DNA of 64,000 bases from Pantoea sp. BAV 3049 (GCF_009765445.1 NZ_WHOY01000031.1:1056959-1120958), one strand, 5' to 3'. Positions 1 through 9,936 are shown, counted from the first letter of the stretch. Notes: generated by a model from the sequence alone, not told the origin. A program made the numbers and translations.

Positions 1-33
1 TCAGCATAGGTAACATAAGAAAGCATCGGGCAT

Positions 34-64
34 AAAAAAAGCCCCGGCAATTCGGGGCTTTTTA
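34..64. terminator. Rho-independent terminator at the ssb 3' end
   Basis: A GC-rich stem (GCCCCG/CGGGGC, 6-nt loop) has an A run on one side and a T run on the other, so it can end transcription in both directions. It lies about 30 bp past the ssb stop codon and probably ends ssb transcription. Confidence 0.85.
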
Positions 65-95
65 TCAACAATATTAACAAATTGTCGCAAGATAA

Positions 96-632
96 TCAGA
101 ATGGGATATCGTCGTCGAAATCCATTGGCGGTTCGTTATTCGCCGGCGCGCTGCTCTGCTGTGGCTGCGGACGGGACTGCTGGCCGCCGCTGAACTGGTT
201 GCCGCCCTGCGGCTGCTGCGGCTGGCCCCAACCGTTATTGTTGCCCTGACCGCCACCTGCTGGTGCGCCTGCGCCACCGCCCTGACGGCCGCCCAGCATC
301 TGCATGGTGCCGCCGACGTTAACCACCACTTCGGTGGTGTACTTTTCGACACCGGCCTGGTCAGTCCATTTACGGGTCTGCAGCGCGCCTTCGATATAAA
401 CCTGAGAGCCTTTGCGCAGGTATTCGCCCGCCACTTCTGCCAGCTTGCCGAACAGCACCACGCGGTGCCACTCGGTCTTCTCTTTAGTTTCGCCGGTCTG
501 CTTGTCACGCCAGCTTTCGGACGTGGCCAGGGTAATGTTGGCAACGGCGCCGCCATTTGGCATGTAGCGGACTTCCGGATCTTGACCCAGGTTGCCCACC
601 AGGATCACTTTGTTTACGCCTCTGCTGGCCAT
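96..632 (-). CDS. ssb: Single-stranded DNA-binding protein SSB
   Basis: SSB coats single-stranded DNA as a tetramer during replication, recombination and repair, and recruits partner proteins through its C-terminal tip. The 178-residue product has the usual order: an N-terminal OB fold of about 110 residues starting [16 protein letters not shown], a Gly/Gln/Pro-rich linker (about 115-165), and the acidic tail ending MDFDDDIPF that binds partners. The length equals that of the E. coli protein. It is divergent from uvrA across a 304-bp gap with a LexA box, the same arrangement as in E. coli. Nothing is odd about it. Confidence 0.98.
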   Translation of the reverse strand: MASRGVNKVILVGNLGQDPEVRYMPNGGAVANITLATSESWRDKQTGETKEKTEWHRVVLFGKLAEVAGEYLRKGSQVYIEGALQTRKWTDQAGVEKYTTEVVVNVGGTMQMLGGRQGGGAGAPAGGGQGNNNGWGQPQQPQGGNQFSGGQQSRPQPQQSSAPANNEPPMDFDDDIPF

Positions 633-837
633 GTACGTGTCTCCGATAATTATTCAGCTTTAAGTCTAAGCCGGAAATTCTAACATTGTATACCCGCAAA
701 TCCTATCTTCGGATCCAGATCCACAGCAACAGATCCGGCTTGCAGCGTTACATCCCGCGGCTGGAGAAGGATCGTAAAAATAAACTTTATCGGGCAGTGG
801 CAGCAGCCGATCCCGGTCTAAAGGATCCAGCAAAACA

Positions 838-853
838 CTGTATATCTAATCAG
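838..853. promoter_or_regulatory. LexA (SOS) box between ssb and uvrA
   Basis: The 16-bp site CTGTATATCTAATCAG fits the LexA consensus CTG-N10-CAG and closely resembles the E. coli uvrA box, including the TCAG end. It lies 84 bp before the uvrA start and 206 bp before the ssb start. It should repress uvrA, and possibly one ssb promoter, until DNA damage. The rest of the 633-936 gap shows no other clear element. Confidence 0.85.
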
Positions 854-936
854 GTTATTTTGTGCCATAATAACAGGCTTCATTCTGGCCGTGCCGGACA
901 GGCATGGTGAGGTCTGTGTTAATCCGGGAATTGTGA

Positions 937-3768
937 ATGGATAAGATCGAAGTACGGGGTGCCCGCACCCATAATTTGAAGAATATCAACCTGATCATCC
1001 CTCGCGACAAACTGATTGTTGTCACCGGCCTGTCAGGTTCGGGCAAATCCTCGCTGGCGTTTGACACGCTGTACGCCGAGGGGCAACGCCGCTATGTGGA
1101 ATCGCTTTCTGCCTATGCGCGCCAGTTTCTCTCCCTGATGGAGAAGCCGGATGTCGATCATATAGAGGGGCTGTCGCCAGCCATTTCGATCGAACAGAAG
1201 TCAACCTCACACAACCCGCGCTCCACCGTGGGCACCATCACTGAAATTCACGACTACCTGCGCCTGCTGTTTGCCCGCGTGGGCGAGCCGCGCTGCCCGG
1301 ATCATGACGTCCCGCTGGCGGCACAAACCGTCAGCCAGATGGTGGATAACGTGCTGGCGCAGCCGGAAGGGCGCCGCCTGATGCTGTTGGCGCCAATCGT
1401 CAAGGAGCGCAAAGGCGAACACACCAAAACGCTGGAGAACCTGGCTTCTCAGGGCTATATCCGCGCGCGTATTGATGGTGAAGTCTGCGATCTGTCGGAT
1501 CCTCCCAAGCTGGAGCTGCAAAAGAAACACACCATCGAAGTAGTGGTGGATCGTTTCAAGGTGCGTGAAGATCTGCAGCAGCGCCTGGCCGAATCCTTTG
1601 AAACCGCGCTGGAGCTTTCTGGCGGAACCGCCGTGGTCGCCGATATGGACGATCCGGAAGCCGAAGAGCTGGTGTTCTCCGCCAACTTTGCCTGCCCAAT
1701 CTGCGGCTACAGCATGAGCGAGCTGGAACCCCGCCTGTTCTCCTTCAACAACCCGGCCGGGGCCTGTCCGACCTGTGACGGACTGGGCGTGCAGCAATAT
1801 TTCGATCCGGATCGCGTAGTGCAGAATCCGGAGCTTTCTCTGGCTGGCGGCGCAATCCGCGGCTGGGATCGCCGTAACTTCTACTACTTCCAGATGCTGC
1901 GCTCACTTTCAGAGCATCTGAAGTTTGATATCGAAGTGCCGTTCGACACGCTGGATGAAAAATCCCGCAAGGTGATCCTGTACGGATCAGGCAAAGAGAA
2001 TATCGAGTTTAAATACATTAACGACCGCGGTGATACTTCAATCCGTCGCCATCCGTTTGAAGGCGTGCTGCATAACATGGAGCGCCGCTATAAAGAGACG
2101 GAATCTGCGGCAGTTCGCGAGGATCTGGCAAAGTTTATCAGCAACCGCTCTTGTGCCAGCTGTGAAGGCACGCGCCTGCGTCGTGAAGCGCGCCATGTGT
2201 TTGTTGAAAACACCACGCTGCCAACCATTTCTGACATGAGCATCGGTCATGCGATGGAGTTCTTCCAGAACATGAAACTGAGCGGCCAGCGCGCACAGAT
2301 TGCTGAGAAGGTGCTGAAAGAGATTGGCGACCGCCTGAAGTTCCTGGTCAACGTTGGCCTGAACTACCTGTCCATGTCCCGTTCCGCCGAAACGCTCTCT
2401 GGCGGTGAAGCGCAGCGTATCCGCCTTGCCAGCCAAATCGGCGCGGGTCTGGTCGGCGTGATGTACGTGCTGGATGAACCTTCAATCGGCCTGCACCAAC
2501 GCGATAACGAACGCCTGCTGGAGACGCTGGTGCATCTGCGCAACCTCGGCAATACGGTTATTGTGGTGGAGCACGATGAAGATGCGATCCGCGCCGCCGA
2601 CCATGTGATCGATATTGGTCCGGGTGCCGGCGTGCACGGCGGTCAGGTTGTGGCAGAAGGTACGGTCGATGACATTATGGCCGTGGAGGCTTCCCTGACC
2701 GGGCAGTTCCTTAGCGGCAAGCGTGGGATTGCGGTGCCGGAGGATCGTGTTAAAGGCGATCCTAATAAAGTGCTGAAGCTGACCGGCGCACAGGGCAACA
2801 ACCTGAAAGATGTGACGCTGACGCTGCCAGTCGGGCTGTTCAGCTGCATCACCGGCGTGTCCGGCTCGGGCAAATCCACGCTAATCAATGACACGCTGTT
2901 CCCGATCGCTCAGCGCCAGTTGAACGGTGCCACCATCGCAGAGCCTGCGCCTTATCGCGAAATCAGCGGCATGGAGCATTTCGATAAAGTCATTGATATC
3001 GACCAGAGCCCGATTGGCCGTACGCCACGTTCCAACCCTGCCACCTATACCGGCATTTTCACCCCGGTACGTGAACTGTTTGCTGGCGTGCCAGAGTCCC
3101 GTACCCGTGGCTACACGCCGGGCCGCTTCAGCTTTAACGTGCGTGGTGGACGTTGCGAAGCCTGTCAGGGTGACGGCGTGATCAAGGTGGAAATGCACTT
3201 CCTGCCGGATATCTACGTGCCGTGCGATCACTGCAAGGGCAAACGCTATAACCGTGAGACTCTGGAGATTAAATACAAAGGCAAAAGCATTCACGAAGTG
3301 CTGGAGATGACCATTGAAGAAGCACGCGAGTTCTTTGATGCCGTTCCGGCGCTGGCGCGTAAGCTGCAGACGCTGATGGATGTGGGGCTTTCCTATATCC
3401 GCCTTGGTCAATCGGCCACCACGCTGTCCGGCGGTGAAGCACAGCGCGTTAAGCTGGCCCGGGAACTGTCGAAGCGCGGAACCGGCCAGACACTGTATAT
3501 CCTTGATGAGCCGACCACCGGCCTGCACTTTGCGGATATTCAGCAACTGCTGGAAGTGCTGCATCAGCTACGCGATCAGGGCAACACCATCGTGGTGATT
3601 GAACACAATCTTGATGTGATCAAAACCGCCGACTGGATTGTTGACCTGGGGCCGGAAGGCGGCAGCGGCGGCGGGGAGATCCTCGTTTCCGGTACGCCGG
3701 AGACGGTCGCGAAGTGCAAGGAGTCGCACACTGCCCGCTTCCTGAAGCCTTTGTTAAATATTAAATAA
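937..3768 (+). CDS. uvrA: Excinuclease ABC subunit A (UvrA)
   Basis: UvrA is the damage-recognition ATPase of nucleotide excision repair. It dimerises, finds distorted DNA and loads UvrB. The 943-residue product has two ABC ATPase modules: Walker [10 protein letters not shown] at 31-39 with LSGGE near 487, and a second Walker [10 protein letters not shown] near 640 with LSGGE near 830. Zinc-binding CxxC pairs (CPIC/CPTC near 253-280; CEAC/CDHC near 740-765) interrupt the ABC domains as expected. Length is within a few residues of the E. coli protein (940). It is divergent from ssb and preceded by an SOS box, so it should be DNA-damage inducible. Confidence 0.98.
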   Translation: MDKIEVRGARTHNLKNINLIIPRDKLIVVTGLSGSGKSSLAFDTLYAEGQRRYVESLSAYARQFLSLMEKPDVDHIEGLSPAISIEQKSTSHNPRSTVGTITEIHDYLRLLFARVGEPRCPDHDVPLAAQTVSQMVDNVLAQPEGRRLMLLAPIVKERKGEHTKTLENLASQGYIRARIDGEVCDLSDPPKLELQKKHTIEVVVDRFKVREDLQQRLAESFETALELSGGTAVVADMDDPEAEELVFSANFACPICGYSMSELEPRLFSFNNPAGACPTCDGLGVQQYFDPDRVVQNPELSLAGGAIRGWDRRNFYYFQMLRSLSEHLKFDIEVPFDTLDEKSRKVILYGSGKENIEFKYINDRGDTSIRRHPFEGVLHNMERRYKETESAAVREDLAKFISNRSCASCEGTRLRREARHVFVENTTLPTISDMSIGHAMEFFQNMKLSGQRAQIAEKVLKEIGDRLKFLVNVGLNYLSMSRSAETLSGGEAQRIRLASQIGAGLVGVMYVLDEPSIGLHQRDNERLLETLVHLRNLGNTVIVVEHDEDAIRAADHVIDIGPGAGVHGGQVVAEGTVDDIMAVEASLTGQFLSGKRGIAVPEDRVKGDPNKVLKLTGAQGNNLKDVTLTLPVGLFSCITGVSGSGKSTLINDTLFPIAQRQLNGATIAEPAPYREISGMEHFDKVIDIDQSPIGRTPRSNPATYTGIFTPVRELFAGVPESRTRGYTPGRFSFNVRGGRCEACQGDGVIKVEMHFLPDIYVPCDHCKGKRYNRETLEIKYKGKSIHEVLEMTIEEAREFFDAVPALARKLQTLMDVGLSYIRLGQSATTLSGGEAQRVKLARELSKRGTGQTLYILDEPTTGLHFADIQQLLEVLHQLRDQGNTIVVIEHNLDVIKTADWIVDLGPEGGSGGGEILVSGTPETVAKCKESHTARFLKPLLNIK

Positions 3769-3775
3769 TGTTTGT

Positions 3776-3795
3776 GGGGCGAATGACTTCGCCCC
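3776..3795. repeat. Dispersed hairpin element, copy A (after uvrA)
   Basis: A 20-bp inverted repeat with arms GGGGCGAA and TTCGCCCC lies just past the uvrA stop codon. Near-identical hairpins occur at 5028-5047 and 40009-40028, each beyond the 3' end of a gene. There is no T run, so it is not a classical terminator. It may be a REP-like element that stabilises 3' ends or aids termination. Confidence 0.6.
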
Positions 3796-3966
3796 CACTA
3801 CCGCAGAAACTTACTCGCCCCCCTTTTTTGCCCCATCAGACAAATGTTTGCAGGATCAGGCAAGATTTAAACAGATTCCGGTATACCCCCTTTGCCGCTG
3901 ACTAACTATCCTTAGAGTTCTCGTTTTAGCGTCACGAACAAGACACTTTCAATTACTGGAGACACC

Positions 3967-5019
3967 ATGAACGTTACTCATGCTTATGCAGCCCAGGACG
4001 CAAAATCAAAGCTGGCCCCGTTTGAATACCAGCCGCGCGAACTGCGTGAACACGATGTCCAGATTGAGGTTATGTACTGTGGCGTTTGCCACTCCGACCT
4101 TCACCAGGCCCGCAACGAATGGAAAAACACCCTTTTTCCGGTCGTCCCTAGCCATGAAATCGTTGGCCGCGTCACCGCAGTTGGCGGCCACACTCACAAA
4201 TACAAAGTGGGTGATTTAGTCGGCGTGGGCTGTCTGGTTGACTCCTGTCGCACCTGCGACAGCTGTAAAGAAGACCTTGAGCAATACTGCGAAAACGGTT
4301 TCACCGGAACCTATAACGGTCAGGACCGTGTCACTGGCGAAACCACTTACGGTGGCTACTCCACTCAGGTGATTGTTCACGAAGATTTCGTGCTGCGCAT
4401 CCCCGACAACCTGGACCCGGCTGGTGCCGCACCGCTGCTGTGTGCCGGTATCACCACCTTCTCTCCTCTGCACCACTGGGGCGTCGGCCCGGGTAAAAAA
4501 GTCGGTATCGTGGGTCTGGGTGGCCTTGGCCATATGGGCGTGAAAATTGCCCATGCGATGGGCGCGCATGTCGTGCTGTTCACCACTTCCCCTTCTAAAG
4601 TGGAAGACGGTAAACGCCTGGGTGCTGATGAAGTGGTAATCTCTAAAGATGCCGATCAGATGGCTGGACACACCAACAGCTTCGACTTCATCCTGAACAC
4701 CGTAGCGGCTCAGCATGATCTGAACCAGTTCATCACCCTGCTGCGTCGCGATGGCACCATGACGCTGGTTGGCGTTCCTGAACATGACCATCCATCACCG
4801 CAGGTATTTAACCTGATCTTTAAACGTCGCAGCGTGGCTGGTTCACTGATTGGCGGCATTAAAGAGACTCAGGAAATGCTGGATTTCTGCGGCAAGCACA
4901 ATATCGTTTCTGATATTGAGATGATCAAGATGAATGAGATTAACGAAGCCTATGAACGTATGCTGAAAAGCGACGTGAAATACCGCTTTGTGATCGATAT
5001 CGATACGTTACGCGGTTAA
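3967..5019 (+). CDS. Zinc-dependent NAD(P) alcohol dehydrogenase, YahK/CAD type
   Basis: This is a medium-chain zinc alcohol/aldehyde reductase of 350 residues, close in length and sequence to E. coli YahK (349), which prefers NADPH and reduces various aldehydes. The catalytic zinc site shows as CGVCHSD (38-44) and HE (63-64). The structural zinc loop follows as CLVDSCRTCDSCKEDLEQYC (about 86-105), and the nucleotide-binding glycines as GLGGLGHMG. The start has a good ribosome site (GGAGACACC). It stands alone between uvrA and the tenA-like gene and is the first gene of the block absent from the E. coli order here. The substrate cannot be read from sequence. Confidence 0.9.
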   Translation: MNVTHAYAAQDAKSKLAPFEYQPRELREHDVQIEVMYCGVCHSDLHQARNEWKNTLFPVVPSHEIVGRVTAVGGHTHKYKVGDLVGVGCLVDSCRTCDSCKEDLEQYCENGFTGTYNGQDRVTGETTYGGYSTQVIVHEDFVLRIPDNLDPAGAAPLLCAGITTFSPLHHWGVGPGKKVGIVGLGGLGHMGVKIAHAMGAHVVLFTTSPSKVEDGKRLGADEVVISKDADQMAGHTNSFDFILNTVAAQHDLNQFITLLRRDGTMTLVGVPEHDHPSPQVFNLIFKRRSVAGSLIGGIKETQEMLDFCGKHNIVSDIEMIKMNEINEAYERMLKSDVKYRFVIDIDTLRG

Positions 5020-5027
5020 TAAAAAAT

Positions 5028-5047
5028 GGGGCGAATAACATCGCCCC
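5028..5047. repeat. Dispersed hairpin element, copy B (after the alcohol dehydrogenase)
   Basis: A 20-bp hairpin with arms GGGGCGA and TCGCCCC lies 8 bp past the dehydrogenase stop codon. It is the second copy of the element at 3776-3795, and copies A and B flank the dehydrogenase gene. Confidence 0.6.
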
Positions 5048-5117
5048 TGCCAATAACCGGCCCCAGCGGCGGATTTATTCCGCCCTGTTTAGTGATTTTG
5101 ACCTGCCTTAGCGAAAT

Positions 5118-5768
5118 TCAGCCCTCTTCAGGATAAGCCGCCGTATGGAAATCTATCTCCCACTTCAGCACCTTGCCATACAACTCTGACAGCGCAAACC
5201 GCTGCTCCGCGCTCAGTTCTGCCGTACAGCGATCCAGCTCCTCCTTCAGCCAGCTGGCCTGTTGGAAAAACTCCTCTTCCGCATGCAGCTCAACCCAACG
5301 ACGCACGTCCTCATCACTCTGGGTTGCCGCACTCACTCGCTTGCACCAGTGGTAATACATCCACTCAGCACCAAACATCAGCGTGATAATCTCCTCGTAG
5401 CTGCCGCGCTGTGCCACGTTCAGCATGCCATCGCGAAAACGCCGCACGCCGGGCAGATCGTCCGGATAGTTTGCCGGATCAACGTTACGCTTTGCCAGCA
5501 CGCTCTCAAACCAGGCAATCTGTGTATCCACCAAAGCGTTCAGCACGCCAATCAACCAGCGCTGCTGGCGGATACCGGGCGCTTTAGCCACACCCAGTGA
5601 GAAGATGGCGATAGCGGTTGCCACAAAGTTGCCTTCAAACACCAGATAGCGGTTGAACACCTGTTCCGGCAGGCTATCCTGCTCAATCTCGCAGACGAAG
5701 CGGTGCTGCTGCATCGCCTGCCAGTCCCCCTGATGTTCACGCAGTAAACGCTCGCTGAACGCTTCCAC
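5118..5768 (-). CDS. TenA/PQQC-family protein (thiaminase II-like)
   Basis: The 216-residue all-helical protein belongs to the TenA/PQQC haem-oxygenase-like fold. Known TenA enzymes hydrolyse aminopyrimidines from degraded thiamine; others in the fold have different or unknown jobs. Family-like segments are NRYLVFEGNFV (about 38-48), GAEWMYYHW (about 130-138) and the C-terminal EIDFHTAAY. The cysteine usual in TenA (PCxW) is not at that place; Ala-Glu precede the Trp instead, which may point to the Glu-type subgroup or another substrate. The start is GTG, sharing its G with the stop TAG of the upstream BtpA-like gene, so the two are translationally coupled. Function is inferred from the family only. 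Confidence 0.75.
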   Translation of the reverse strand: MEAFSERLLREHQGDWQAMQQHRFVCEIEQDSLPEQVFNRYLVFEGNFVATAIAIFSLGVAKAPGIRQQRWLIGVLNALVDTQIAWFESVLAKRNVDPANYPDDLPGVRRFRDGMLNVAQRGSYEEIITLMFGAEWMYYHWCKRVSAATQSDEDVRRWVELHAEEEFFQQASWLKEELDRCTAELSAEQRFALSELYGKVLKWEIDFHTAAYPEEG

Positions 5769-6613
5769 TATTCTTCCCCCAGCGCTACACGAGCCGCAGC
5801 CATAAAGTGTTTGACGCGAGCCAACTCAACATCGTTCCACCAGACGCCATCAACCTTCAGCGCGCTGGCGACGATCACCCCCTGGGTACGGGAGAGGATT
5901 TCGCTGACGTTATCCGGCGTCACGCCCGAACCCACCAGCAGCGGCAGCGCGGTTGCACCACGGATTTCATCAATTTCGCTCAGGGTGGCACTGTCTCCGG
6001 TACGCTGACCGGTGGCGATCACCGCGTCCGCTTCGAAAAAGTCCACATCGCGGGTCAGCTCCTGAATCGAACGGTCGGCGACAATCGCATGGCTGCCGTG
6101 CTTCACGTGGCTGTCAGCAAACACTTTAATATGTTCGGCGCGTAGCTGGCTGCGATAGCGCAGTGCTTTCGCGGCAGCCCCTTCGATAAAACCTTCGTTG
6201 GCGATATAAGCATTCGCCCACTGATTTACGCGGACAAAATCGGCCCCACCGGCCAGTGCCGTAGCCAGCGCCGGAATAGCGGCGTTAGCCAGCACGTTGA
6301 TCCCCAGCGGAACATTAAAGCGGGTGCGGATTTTATCGGTAATCACCGCCATGATGGCTGCCGTTTCCGGACCAATATCCTCCGGTTTGGAAAAAGGAAT
6401 GTCGCCATGATTTTCAATAATCAGGCCATGAACACCACCTGAAATATAATTATCAGCATCACGAAGTGCACGCTCAATTATATCACCCACTGTTTTTCCA
6501 CTATATTTTGGCGCGCCCGGAAAGGGGGCGCAGTGAATAACACCTATCACCGCTTTCTTACGTGAAAAAATAGCTTGTATTGCGTCAGTTTTTTCTGCTG
6601 ATATAGAACCCAT
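5768..6613 (-). CDS. BtpA/SgcQ-family TIM-barrel protein
   Basis: The 281-residue protein belongs to the BtpA/SgcQ family, (beta/alpha)8 barrels named after a cyanobacterial photosystem I assembly factor and an E. coli sugar-operon protein. No enzyme activity is firmly established for the family. Conserved stretches are GVIHCAPFPGAP (about 24-35), GLIIENHGDIPF, VRVNQWANAYI, and the phosphate-site-like GSGVTPDN near the C-terminus. I place the start at 6613 because AGGA lies 8 nt before it; an ATG at 6622 is also possible. It is coupled to the downstream TenA-like gene and divergent from the PfkB kinase by only 27 bp. Its company suggests a lyase- or isomerase-like step on a phosphorylated intermediate. 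Confidence 0.8.
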   Translation of the reverse strand: MGSISAEKTDAIQAIFSRKKAVIGVIHCAPFPGAPKYSGKTVGDIIERALRDADNYISGGVHGLIIENHGDIPFSKPEDIGPETAAIMAVITDKIRTRFNVPLGINVLANAAIPALATALAGGADFVRVNQWANAYIANEGFIEGAAAKALRYRSQLRAEHIKVFADSHVKHGSHAIVADRSIQELTRDVDFFEADAVIATGQRTGDSATLSEIDEIRGATALPLLVGSGVTPDNVSEILSRTQGVIVASALKVDGVWWNDVELARVKHFMAAARVALGEE

Positions 6614-6640
6614 CTTCTTCATCCTGTTTAAGGAAACACT

Positions 6641-7501
6641 ATGCGTGTTTATGTCACCGGTAATATCACCGTCGATGAAAGCTGGGCGATACCCGATATT
6701 CCCACAAAAGGATCATCCATTCATGGGCATAAAATTTCACAAGATATCGGCGGCAAAGGCGCGAATCAGGCAATTATAATTTCCCGCTGCGGCATTCCGA
6801 CTACATTAATAGCCGCGACGGGAAATGACAGTAATGGCAGTTGGATCAGAGAACAGATAAGTTCTGAACCGTTGCAGCTACTGCCTGATTTCTGTTTATC
6901 CTGCCACAGTGATACCTCAATTATTTTCAACAGTGCCGACGGTGATAACGCTATTATTACCACCACCACCGCGGCAGACTCTCTGAGCTTGGAAACCATC
7001 ACCAAGACTCTGGCTGAGGCACGACCCGGCGATATTCTGCTGCAACAGGGCAATTTCTCCTTTGAGAAAACCCGTGACCTGTTTCAGCTGGCAAAAGCAC
7101 GTGGCATGACCACCGTGTTTAACCCTTCACCGGTCAAGCCAGCCTTCGCTCAGCTCTGGCCGCTGGTGGATATTGCCGTCCTGAACCAGCCAGAAGCCGC
7201 CGAACTGCAGCCTGCTGGTGTTAAAACGTTAGTGATCACTCACGGTTCTCAGGGCGCCGGGCTGACGACGGCGGAGCAGCAGCTCTATTGCCCGGCTGAA
7301 CCCGTGCAGGCGGTTGACAGCACCGGTGCGGGCGATACCTTCCTCGCCGTGATGCTGGCCTCTGCTCTGTTGCGTCAAACCCCTGTTGATATGTTAGCAC
7401 TCACTCACGCCAGCAAAGCTGCGGCGATAACCGTCAGCCGCCATGGCACCTGGAGCGCCTTCCCTCAACCGCACGAACTGGCTGCTCTTCTTCAGAGCTG
7501 A
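6641..7501 (+). CDS. PfkB/ribokinase-family carbohydrate or nucleoside kinase
   Basis: The 286-residue kinase phosphorylates a sugar or nucleoside-like substrate with ATP in the cytoplasm. The substrate-binding motif GGKGAN (37-42) and the C-terminal DSTGAGDTF motif, with the catalytic Asp near residue 232, are both intact. The start has AAGGA 7 nt upstream. Its start codon lies only 27 bp from the divergent BtpA-like start, so its promoter must overlap coding sequence. The first third is AT-richer than the rest. It sits with a ribose-type ABC importer, so it probably phosphorylates the imported compound. Confidence 0.88.
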   Translation: MRVYVTGNITVDESWAIPDIPTKGSSIHGHKISQDIGGKGANQAIIISRCGIPTTLIAATGNDSNGSWIREQISSEPLQLLPDFCLSCHSDTSIIFNSADGDNAIITTTTAADSLSLETITKTLAEARPGDILLQQGNFSFEKTRDLFQLAKARGMTTVFNPSPVKPAFAQLWPLVDIAVLNQPEAAELQPAGVKTLVITHGSQGAGLTTAEQQLYCPAEPVQAVDSTGAGDTFLAVMLASALLRQTPVDMLALTHASKAAAITVSRHGTWSAFPQPHELAALLQS

Positions 7502-7538
7502 CCGAAACCGGCCCCTCAACAGAGGGACCGGAACGGAG

Positions 7539-8492
7539 TTACTTAAACAGCGAGCGGTACGGGTCAACGTTCGCTTTGGTTACGACAGTTGCCGGAACAA
7601 GGATTTTCTTCGGCACGGTTTTGCCAGAAGTGATGGCATTAAGAGCCTTTAACGCTTCAGAACCCATTTTCTCCGGGTCCTGCTGCAGCACGGCGGCCAC
7701 GTAACCCCCATCAATACCGCTGATGGCTTTCGCCGTCAGATCCCAGCCAAACACCTTGATATCCTTCTGGCGTCCCTGGTTTTCCACTGCGGCAATAGCA
7801 CCGAGCAGTGCCGGCTCACCAGTGGCATAAATCGCCGTCAGGTCCGGGTTACCGGTGATCAGGTTTTCCGCCGCCGTCATGGCGTTATCCTGAATATTGC
7901 GGCCATCCACCACGTCAGCCACGGTAATCTGCTTGTTGCTTTTTATCGTGTCCTCAAAGCCTTTCTGACGATCGTTCTGGATAGCCGAGTTTAGCGCTCC
8001 AACAATGCCCAGCCGCGCTTTACCACCCATATCCTTCTTCACGTAATCGAGGAAGAATTTGCCGAGAATTTTACCGCCTTCAATATTGTCAACACCAACC
8101 TGTGCCGCCTGAGGGCCAGCCGGTAACACCGCATCGATAGCCACCACCGGAATATGTGCAGCCGCCGCTTCTTTAATCGCAGGCATAATGCCGTTAACAT
8201 CAATCGCATCCACCAGAATGCCTTTCACACCCTGCTGAATATAGTTTTCAAACGCATCATTCTGCGCCACCGGATTATCCGTAGCGTTGAACACTACCAG
8301 ATCTTTACCGCTGGCTTTGGCTTCATCCTGTGCGCCTTTATTCATCAGGTTAAAAAACAGGGCCTGCTGATTAATCTGAACTAATGCATAAGTGGGAGCC
8401 GCAGCTATCGCACCACTTATATAACTGCCCGATGCCAATAATGCAGTTGCCAGAGCTACGATACGCAATTTTCCGGTGTTAAATACCATCAT
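7539..8492 (-). CDS. Periplasmic sugar-binding protein of a ribose-type ABC transporter
   Basis: This is a periplasmic binding protein of the RbsB class (two alpha/beta lobes), about 317 residues. An N-terminal signal peptide (KLRIVALATALLASG, then Ala-rich) precedes the mature start near APTYALVQIN. Family features include VVAIDAVLPAG and GGYVAAVLQQDPEKMG. Of several ATGs (8504, 8495, 8492, 8489) I chose 8492, which puts GAGG 6 nt upstream. It is convergent with the kinase gene and divergent from the LacI-type regulator. ATPase and permease genes lie past that regulator on the other strand, so binding protein and membrane parts are transcribed separately. Confidence 0.9.
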   Translation of the reverse strand: MMVFNTGKLRIVALATALLASGSYISGAIAAAPTYALVQINQQALFFNLMNKGAQDEAKASGKDLVVFNATDNPVAQNDAFENYIQQGVKGILVDAIDVNGIMPAIKEAAAAHIPVVAIDAVLPAGPQAAQVGVDNIEGGKILGKFFLDYVKKDMGGKARLGIVGALNSAIQNDRQKGFEDTIKSNKQITVADVVDGRNIQDNAMTAAENLITGNPDLTAIYATGEPALLGAIAAVENQGRQKDIKVFGWDLTAKAISGIDGGYVAAVLQQDPEKMGSEALKALNAITSGKTVPKKILVPATVVTKANVDPYRSLFK

Positions 8493-8682
8493 CATTATCC
8501 TCATTGGGATTGATCGCTACCACAGTCGTAAAAGACTGAGCAGAAAATTTGTTGGCAGGACAAATATCAGACTGAAGGCTGAGCAACCCCATAAATAGAC
8601 GCAGATTGTCAGCAAAGGCCGACAGGAAACATTTTGACGGCCGGTCCGTTTCGGCGTCTGGATAAAATGATCGTTGTCGGTT

Positions 8683-8696
8683 GGGAATCGCTTCCC
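8683..8696. promoter_or_regulatory. Candidate LacI-family operator upstream of the binding-protein gene
   Basis: The near-palindrome GGGAATCGCTTCCC has a central CG, as LacI-family operators often do. It lies in the divergent gap 8493-8845 between the binding protein and the regulator. It does not match the GTAAACCGGTTTAC sites found past the regulator; a degenerate version of those (GTAAAC with an offset TTAC) occurs at about 8710-8725. Either site could control the binding-protein gene. Nothing else was recognised in this gap. Confidence 0.35.
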
Positions 8697-8845
8697 GGGT
8701 GGTGCAGGTAAACTGGCTATTACAATTCTCCGTGGCCGTATTTTTGTCAAGCGCTATTTTTCAACTGCGTTCCGTCATCAGAAAGTGCTATAACAGCGGC
8801 GCTTAACTATGTTACAGATACCCTTCCTTCTCTGACGTGGCGTGA

Positions 8846-9859
8846 ATGATGATTAAAAAACGCATTCTGTTATCCGATGTGGCGGCGCTTGCCGGGCTGT
8901 CAAAGGCCACGGTTTCCCGCTACATGAACAACAGCATCGTCCTGCCGCAGGAGACCATTGCGCGAATTGAATCAGCCATCAGCCAGCTGGATTATCGCGG
9001 CAACAGTCTGGCCCGACGCCTGAGCAAAGGCGGCAGCGAAACGCTCGGGCTGGTGCTGCCGGATATCACCAACCCGTTCTTTGCGGAACTGGCGGATGCG
9101 GCTGAAGAAGCTGCCTTTGAGCACGGTTACAGCCTGGTACTCTGTATTACCCGCAACAATCCGGAAAAAGAGAGCCAGTTCATCCGCTGGCTGGATACCT
9201 GCCAGGTCGACGGCCTGCTGTTCACCACCAACCGCCCGGATAACGGGCTGTTACGTCAGGAAATTCAGCGTCATCAGCGAATCGTCCTGCTGGATGAAGA
9301 TATTCCCGGCAGCCGCGTACCTAAAGTATTTGCCGACAACGTCCAGGGAGGCATGCTCGCCACACAGCAGCTGATTGCTGCGGGCCATCGCGACATCGCG
9401 TTTATCGGCGGGCCTGACGAGCTGATGAGCGTGCGCGAACGTTATCAGGGATTTTGCACCGCTCTGGAGCAGGCCGGTTTACAGTGCCCGCCAGAGTGGG
9501 TGATGTACGGTGACTATCAGCGCGAGTTCGGCCAGCAGGCGCTGCGCCAGCTGTTCAGCCGCGACCGCCGCCCCACAGCCGTGTTCGCCGCCAGTGACTT
9601 TTTAGCGCTCGGATTGCTGGATGGCCTCCGTGAGCTGGGCCTGCGCGCGCCGGAGTCGCTTTCACTGGTCGGCTTCGATGATGCCAGCTATGCCGATTTC
9701 ACCCAGCCACGGATCTCCACTATCCGCCAGCCCGCACGGGAGCTGGGCCGGGCGGCCGTCAGCCTGATGCTCCGCCTGCTAAACGGCGAAGAAAATGTAC
9801 CCGCCGAAACCCGCCTGCCCGTCACCTGGGTCGGTCGCGACTCCATTCAGTCACGTTAA
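8846..9859 (+). CDS. LacI-family transcriptional regulator of the sugar locus
   Basis: This 337-residue repressor has an N-terminal helix-turn-helix (LSDVAALAGLSKATVSRYMN, about 8-27) and hinge helix (NSLARRLSKG). A periplasmic-binding-like effector domain follows (LGLVLPDITNPFF; FDDASYADFTQPRISTIRQP). It probably senses the substrate or a phosphorylated product and controls the ABC/hydrolase operon directly downstream, whose leader holds two perfect palindromes of the kind such proteins bind. Two ATGs are adjacent (8846, 8849) with only a weak ribosome site. It is divergent from the binding-protein gene. Confidence 0.92.
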   Translation: MMIKKRILLSDVAALAGLSKATVSRYMNNSIVLPQETIARIESAISQLDYRGNSLARRLSKGGSETLGLVLPDITNPFFAELADAAEEAAFEHGYSLVLCITRNNPEKESQFIRWLDTCQVDGLLFTTNRPDNGLLRQEIQRHQRIVLLDEDIPGSRVPKVFADNVQGGMLATQQLIAAGHRDIAFIGGPDELMSVRERYQGFCTALEQAGLQCPPEWVMYGDYQREFGQQALRQLFSRDRRPTAVFAASDFLALGLLDGLRELGLRAPESLSLVGFDDASYADFTQPRISTIRQPARELGRAAVSLMLRLLNGEENVPAETRLPVTWVGRDSIQSR

Positions 9860-9867
9860 TACTGACC

Positions 9868-9902
9868 AAAATGGCGCAAATTGCGCACAAAAATGGCGCA
9901 AA
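9868..9902. repeat. Repeat of ATGGCGCAAA with a GCGC palindrome after the lacI-type gene
   Basis: ATGGCGCAAA occurs twice, 22 bp apart (9871-9880 and 9893-9902). The first copy forms most of the inverted repeat GCGCAAATTGCGC (9874-9886). It may be the end of the regulator's transcript or a protein site; no T run follows. Confidence 0.35.
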
Positions 9903-9936
9903 AAGCGAGCGGCAAGGAGTCCCCTGACGCTGTTTA

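Noticed and set aside
7507..7531. Hairpin between the PfkB kinase and binding-protein 3' ends as a terminator
   Set aside because: CCGG-CCCT/AGGG-CCGG can pair with one bulge, but there is no T run on either side, so I do not list it as a terminator.
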